A DNA stretch of 38,754 nucleotides from Segetibacter sp. (GTDB lineage: Bacteria > Bacteroidota > Bacteroidia > Chitinophagales > Chitinophagaceae), in NCBI GenBank assembly GCA_025963675.1, contig JAOQAJ010000338.1, positions 1 to 38,754 on the forward strand, in the 5' to 3' direction. This document shows, piece after piece, positions 35,309 through 38,754 of this stretch. The notes beneath the pieces were generated by a model. It did not search any database. It had not been told where the DNA came from and was given only the letters and a program-made list of their open reading frames with translations. Every line of letters starts with the position of its first letter. Position 1 is the first letter of the stretch. The position numbers and the translations under genes were made by a program.

Positions 35309-35379
35309 AGGTTTTTTGTCGTTTAAATAATTTGGCCTTTTCGCAAAAAGAGGTGCTTTTTTGTTTAAACGAAAAACCT
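35309..35379 (+). terminator. Long imperfect hairpin downstream of the TolB-like gene
   Basis: AGGTTTTT (bulge TGT) CGTTTAAA pairs with TTTAAACG AAAAACCT: 16 base pairs around a 36-base loop that itself holds a smaller CCTTTT/AAAAGAGG stem. It starts 48 bp after the stop. It may end transcription or be a repeat. Confidence 0.4.
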
Positions 35380-35431
35380 GCAGTTTCAGATAATATTTAC
35401 CACGCTGAAAAAAGATGAGGCTGGAGATTTT

Positions 35432-35460
35432 GTACAAGTGAGTGACACAACGATGTTGAA
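35432..35460 (+). repeat. Dispersed repeat copy R8 (GTGACAC variant)
   Basis: GTACAAGTGAGTGACACAAC with tail GATGTTGAA. It faces R9 (same variant) across the dienelactone hydrolase gene. Confidence 0.82.
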
Positions 35461-35647
35461 GAGAGTTCTACGGTTTGTCTCCAACTGTTTACCGAAAAGT
35501 TTATGAATTCAAACCCTTTTTACTTAACGTTATAAAAATATTGCCTGGAAGACTTTTACGAAAAGTGCGGCAATTTGTAAAAGACAGAATAAGATCTTTT
35601 TTCAAATATAGAATTGTCTTATTGTAAACCTAATACTCCAATCTAAC

Positions 35648-36535
35648 ATGAACGAAATTAAGAAAGAAGACATACAACAGGAAGTGTTTGACCTTTATGA
35701 CGACTATGCGCACAACCGGGTCAACAGGCGCGAGTTTGTGCAAAAGCTATCCACCTACGCGGTAGGAGGCGTTACCGTGGCGTCCCTTATGAGTTTTTTG
35801 ATGCCGGATTATAAAGGCGCGATTAAGATCAAAGCAGATGATGCACGGTTAAAATCAGAATACATCAATTATCCGTCTCCGAAGGGCGCAGGTACGATCA
35901 AAGCCTTACTGTCGATGCCGGTGGATAACAAAAAGAAACTGGGTGGAATTGTAGTTGTTCATGAAAACCGTGGGTTAAATCCCCATATCGAAGACGTTGC
36001 ACGAAGAGCTGCCCTTGCGGGATTTGTTTCTCTTGCTCCTGATGCCTTAACTCCATTAGGCGGCTATCCGGGAAATGATGACCAGGGTCGGGAAATGCAA
36101 AGTAAGCGGGACAGAAATGAAATGTCAGAAGATTTTATAGCAGCATACGAATACCTCAAAAACCACAAAGACTGTAACGGTAAAGTTGGTGTCGTAGGGT
36201 TTTGCTTTGGCGGCGGTATAGCAAATATGATGGCAGTAAGAATTCCCGGTTTAGCGGCGGCAGTTCCGTTTTATGGAGGCCAGCCAGCGAAAGAAGATGT
36301 TCCGAAAATAAAGGCTCCCTTGCTCTTGCATTACGCCGCGCTTGATACACGAGTCAACGAAGGCTGGCCTGCATATGAAGCCGCTCTGAAAGAGAATGGC
36401 AAAGACTATACTGCTTACATGTATCCTAATGTAAACCATGGATTTCACAACGATACAACACCTCGCTATGACAAAGCTGCGGCAGAACTTGCATGGAGCC
36501 GTACCATTGATTTTTTCAAAGCTAAATTGACCTGA
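35648..36535 (+). CDS. Dienelactone hydrolase family protein
   Basis: 295 aa alpha/beta hydrolase. Catalytic triad visible: Cys186 in GFCFGG, Asp233 (AALDTRV) and His264 (NVNHGFHN), with Glu106 in VVHENRG as in DLH enzymes. An N-terminal [20 protein letters not shown] segment with a hydrophobic stretch (36-52) looks like a Tat-type signal or anchor after a 26-residue lead. Cleaves cyclic esters (dienelactones) or related compounds; true substrate unknown. It stands alone between inverted repeats R8 and R9. Confidence 0.88.
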   Translation: MNEIKKEDIQQEVFDLYDDYAHNRVNRREFVQKLSTYAVGGVTVASLMSFLMPDYKGAIKIKADDARLKSEYINYPSPKGAGTIKALLSMPVDNKKKLGGIVVVHENRGLNPHIEDVARRAALAGFVSLAPDALTPLGGYPGNDDQGREMQSKRDRNEMSEDFIAAYEYLKNHKDCNGKVGVVGFCFGGGIANMMAVRIPGLAAAVPFYGGQPAKEDVPKIKAPLLLHYAALDTRVNEGWPAYEAALKENGKDYTAYMYPNVNHGFHNDTTPRYDKAAAELAWSRTIDFFKAKLT

Positions 36536-36612
36536 TAAGGCCGGGATGGATTACAGATTCTAATGAAGAATTTAGAGTAAATCTTTCCGGTCTTCCGGCA
36601 TTACTTTCCATG

Positions 36613-36641
36613 GCGTCTTTTGTTGTGTCACTCACTTGTAC
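36613..36641 (-). repeat. Dispersed repeat copy R9 (GTGACAC variant)
   Basis: Minus-strand GTACAAGTGAGTGACACAAC followed by AAAAGACGC; 28 of 29 bases equal R5. Inverted relative to R8. Confidence 0.82.
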
Positions 36642-36680
36642 TCACTGATCTGTTGTCATCTTCTGCTTTAAAATTAAAAT

Positions 36681-36720
36681 TGCTAACGTCACTTTCATTT
36701 GTCTTAAAGTCACGTTAGCA
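36681..36720. terminator. Bidirectional hairpin
   Basis: TGCTAACGTCACTTT and AAAGTCACGTTAGCA pair along 15 positions with mismatches at the central C/G positions and a 10-base loop. A-rich on the left, CTCTTTTA on the right; it may serve the HsdR-like remnant or the hydrolase gene. Confidence 0.5.
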
Positions 36721-36778
36721 CTCTTTTATTTGCCGGTTTTGGTAAAATCCCTACTGCACATAGCCTTTTATCAAAGAT

Positions 36779-36988
36779 TTATTCACTCCGCAAACTCTTC
36801 ACCAGATTGGCAATTGCAGCTTTGACCGGCTGGAAGCCAACGGTTATGGCTTCTACAAGTCTATTAGTAATAATGTGGCTAACAGGGTCTAAATCTGGTT
36901 TTATAACGCTACCGTTTAAATATGCATAACCTAACTCCTGCATTAATTCTATAGCAGGTAGTTCGGAACAGATGTACCCGGTATGTAC
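36779..36988 (-). pseudogene. Remnant resembling the N-terminus of a type I restriction subunit HsdR
   Basis: A minus-strand open stretch of ~69 codons with no start codon: ELPAIELMQELGYAYLNGSV, then IKPDLDPVSHIITNRLVEAI. HsdR proteins begin with a similar E-x-PAIEL-x-x-LGY block followed by a leading RL-x-x-AI segment. The body of the gene is missing and the frame ends in unrelated residues. Fic genes are often found inside type I restriction loci, and one follows here, so this may be a decayed locus. Confidence 0.4.
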
Positions 36989-37106
36989 TCATTCTATATA
37001 TTAGTGTATTACATGGTATGTCAAATGCAATACCCCTCTATGTTAATTGTTTCTATTTAGTTTATTATCTTTAATCCCTTATTTTACAGCGTTTGCCACA
37101 GTTGTG

Positions 37107-37160
37107 TGTTAATTGTGGAAACCATTGCTGTTAATTGTTGAAAAAGCCGTTGTTAAATGT
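37107..37160 (+). promoter_or_regulatory. 22-bp direct repeats over the Fic start (iteron-like operator)
   Basis: TGTTAATTGT at 37107 and 37129 and TGTTAAATGT at 37151, exactly 22 bp apart (two helical turns), the last overlapping the ATG at 37157. Another TGTTAATTGT lies at 37041, 66 bp (three times 22) before the first. This pattern suits cooperative binding of a regulator, possibly the Fic protein itself through its C-terminal winged helix. Confidence 0.6.
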
Positions 37161-38314
37161 CTACAAATCGATTCAATCATTTCGACTTACAACTAACTGA
37201 ACCTTCATTTGGGTCTTCGCTGACTGATTTAATCATCGAGCTCGACTATTTGCGCAAAAAGCCGCTCGCCGGTACAACCCATCCAAAAGTATTTTTTCAG
37301 CTTAAGCATTTGTTTCACACTCTGGAAAGTGTCGGTTCTGCCAGAATTGAAGGTAATAATACCACTATTGCAGAGTATATTGAAACAAAACTGGAAGAAA
37401 AAAGGTCACTGCCGTTAGGAATAATGGAGATAAGGAACATAGAGGAGGCAATGACTTTTATAGATGAGAATATCAAGCAACATCCTATTAATCGGATTTT
37501 TGTTAGCGAACTACATAGAATGGTAGTTGAAGGGTTAGTGCCCCCACCAGATGGGGAAGGAGACCATACACCGGGCGTTTATAGAACAAAGAACGTGACA
37601 ATAGCAACATCTACCCATAAGCCTCACGAAGCAGTTACAGTGGATGAATACATGGATGAACTATTCAGCTTTATTAACGCTAATGACAGCCCTAAATACG
37701 ACCTTTTAAAAGCTGCTATTGCACACCACCGGTTTGTTTGGGTACACCCTTTTGGCAATGGTAATGGCAGAACAGTCCGCTTGTTTACTTATGCAATGCT
37801 GGTAAAGCTTGGCTTTAATGTCGACGTTGGACGAATACTTAATCCTACCGCCGTTTTTTGCAGTAATAGGGATGAATACTACCGGCATTTAGCAGCAGCA
37901 GATACCGGTACTGAGGAAGGAATGCTGGAATGGTGCGAATATGTTTTAAAAGGATTGAAAGAGGAGATTGAAAAGATTGACAGGCTACTTGATTATACTT
38001 TTTTGAAGAAAGAGATATTGCTACCTGCCTTAACCCATTCTACCGAAAGAAAGTACATAACCGAATTAGAAGGCAAGGTGTTAAAGCGTGTTGTTGAAAA
38101 GCAAGTGATACAGGCAGGTGATGTTAAAGACATTTTTGAAGGGAAACTAAATGCAGAAGTAAGCAGGCAGTTAAGAAAACTTATAGAGCGCAAAATGCTT
38201 GTACCTGAACAAGAGGGAACAAGAAAATACATTATTCGCTTTGATAATAATTACCTTTTACGAAGTGTAATTAAGATGTTGGGTGATAAGGGATTTTTGC
38301 CCGTAAAAGATTAG
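37157..38314 (+). CDS. Fic-family AMP-transferase with N-terminal inhibitory helix and C-terminal winged helix
   Basis: 385 aa. Fic motif H197-PFGNGNGRTVR, fully conserved, so it can transfer AMP (or another nucleotide part) to protein hydroxyls. The inhibitory helix is N-terminal (S61-ARIE65-G66, matching (S/T)xxxE(G/N)), making it a class II Fic enzyme, self-inhibited by Glu65. Residues ~310-375 (VLKRVVEKQVIQAGDVKDIF... RKLIERKMLVPEQEG) are a winged helix typical of Fic proteins next to restriction systems. Starts within a 22-bp repeat array. Confidence 0.9.
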   Translation: MSTNRFNHFDLQLTEPSFGSSLTDLIIELDYLRKKPLAGTTHPKVFFQLKHLFHTLESVGSARIEGNNTTIAEYIETKLEEKRSLPLGIMEIRNIEEAMTFIDENIKQHPINRIFVSELHRMVVEGLVPPPDGEGDHTPGVYRTKNVTIATSTHKPHEAVTVDEYMDELFSFINANDSPKYDLLKAAIAHHRFVWVHPFGNGNGRTVRLFTYAMLVKLGFNVDVGRILNPTAVFCSNRDEYYRHLAAADTGTEEGMLEWCEYVLKGLKEEIEKIDRLLDYTFLKKEILLPALTHSTERKYITELEGKVLKRVVEKQVIQAGDVKDIFEGKLNAEVSRQLRKLIERKMLVPEQEGTRKYIIRFDNNYLLRSVIKMLGDKGFLPVKD

Positions 38315-38365
38315 CCAGATAAAGAGTAAGATTTTTCCGGAACCGTCTGTAGGAATGCTAATACA

Positions 38366-38391
38366 GCTGTTGAGCCGCCGCACTCTTGTAC
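38366..38391 (-). repeat. Dispersed repeat copy R10 (divergent GCGGCGGCTC variant)
   Basis: Minus-strand GTACAAGAGTGCGGCGGCTC followed by AACAG. The 5' half equals R1/R2; the core is altered, but GAG...CTC arms remain complementary. Confidence 0.65.
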
Positions 38392-38579
38392 GTTTTTATC
38401 GCTACTGAACAACGAAAAGTAGTGCCTTAATTAATCCATAACTAATGCTGCTTCGTTTTGATTAACCCTTATTTTGCCTGTTAATAGTTGTTGCATTAAG
38501 CCTTGTTTGAGTTCCTGAAATACAATCTTTTGATTTGCTATTGCTCACCCAAAAAGTGCAACTTTGCCCTGCAATAGCT

Positions 38580-38754
38580 ATGACTATGGACAAAAACAAT
38601 CTCAGGCACCTTTTTCCTACACTTGAAGAACCGCTATTTGAGGAAATGATGAAACATGGAACCATAAAAGAGGTAAAGGCAGGTGAAACCCTTCTTAAAG
38701 TAGGGCAAACCATCCGCTCTACCATGCTAATATTAGATGGCCTGGTGAAGCTGT
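38580..38754 (+). CDS. Crp/Fnr-family regulator, N-terminal part (runs off the window)
   Basis: 58 residues to the window end, from ATG 38580 (or 38586, same frame). The start MTMDKNNLRHLFPTLEEPLF, then KEVKAGETLLKVGQTIRSTM and LILDGLVKL is the beginning of a cyclic-nucleotide-binding (cNMP) jelly roll as in Crp/Fnr proteins. The ligand pocket and the DNA-binding part are outside the window. A near-consensus -7 box (CAACTTTG) lies 12 bp upstream of the start. Confidence 0.75.
   Translation, partial: MTMDKNNLRHLFPTLEEPLFEEMMKHGTIKEVKAGETLLKVGQTIRSTMLILDGLVKL

Noticed and set aside
81-38391. CRISPR array as an explanation of the repeat family
   Set aside because: Copies are kilobases apart, in both orientations, without regular spacers or cas genes.

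Overview
The window looks like a Bacteroidota chromosome, most likely Chitinophagaceae-like. The grounds are type IX secretion C-terminal modules (cupredoxin and CHRD proteins), -7 boxes of the TAnnTTTG kind, a CarbopepD-type TonB-dependent receptor, an ECF sigma factor followed by a membrane anti-sigma/beta-barrel fusion, and AT-rich intergenic DNA. No rRNA or tRNA was seen. The main theme is copper and heavy-metal handling.

Layout. 1-728 has no intact gene and is a mosaic of short dispersed repeats. 729-6743 is a Cu(I)/Ag(I) RND efflux operon: a CusA pump lacking its first ~430 residues, a TolC/CusC-like outer-membrane factor and two CusB-like adaptors with heavy-metal-binding domains. 6922-12382 (+) holds a secreted type 1 copper protein, an ECF sigma factor overlapping a dual-membrane anti-sigma protein, then an OB-fold protein, a lipoprotein cytochrome c, a YceI protein and a DUF5777 protein. 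12823-14913 is a four-repeat CHRD protein. A frameshifted DUF1232 gene follows (15125-15513, -). 15699-21630 (-) is a probable copper-uptake or sensing operon: secreted HMA protein, beta-barrel protein, lipoprotein, Cys-rich small protein, TonB receptor and Cys-rich Asp-box lipoprotein. 21833-26407 (-) carries a nucleotidyltransferase remnant, the CopA ATPase, a second Cys-rich Asp-box protein and an HMA-AraC fusion regulator.

26570-30978 (-) has a 2Fe-2S/class III cyclase fusion, a Tat-type sugar isomerase-like protein, two small proteins and ChrA. 31156-36535 (+) has a DUF1259 protein, an amidohydrolase, a TolB-like protein and a dienelactone hydrolase. The right end has an HsdR-like remnant, a Fic protein with 22-bp repeats at its promoter, and the start of a Crp/Fnr regulator.

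How it works together (inference): cytoplasmic Cu(I) would leave by CopA and periplasmic Cu(I) by Cus, if an intact CusA exists elsewhere. The cupredoxin, HMA protein, cytochrome c and Cys-rich propellers would act in the envelope. Two regulators sit inside the island: the HMA-AraC protein and the sigma/anti-sigma pair. A CAACCC-N15-CGTAT motif precedes both the sigma gene and the CHRD gene, which suggests a sigma regulon.

The strongest unexplained signal is a short repeat (consensus GTACAAGWGWGYGACRCAAC) found ten times, always between genes. Its odd-centred dyad core shows a paired C/G to T/A exchange.
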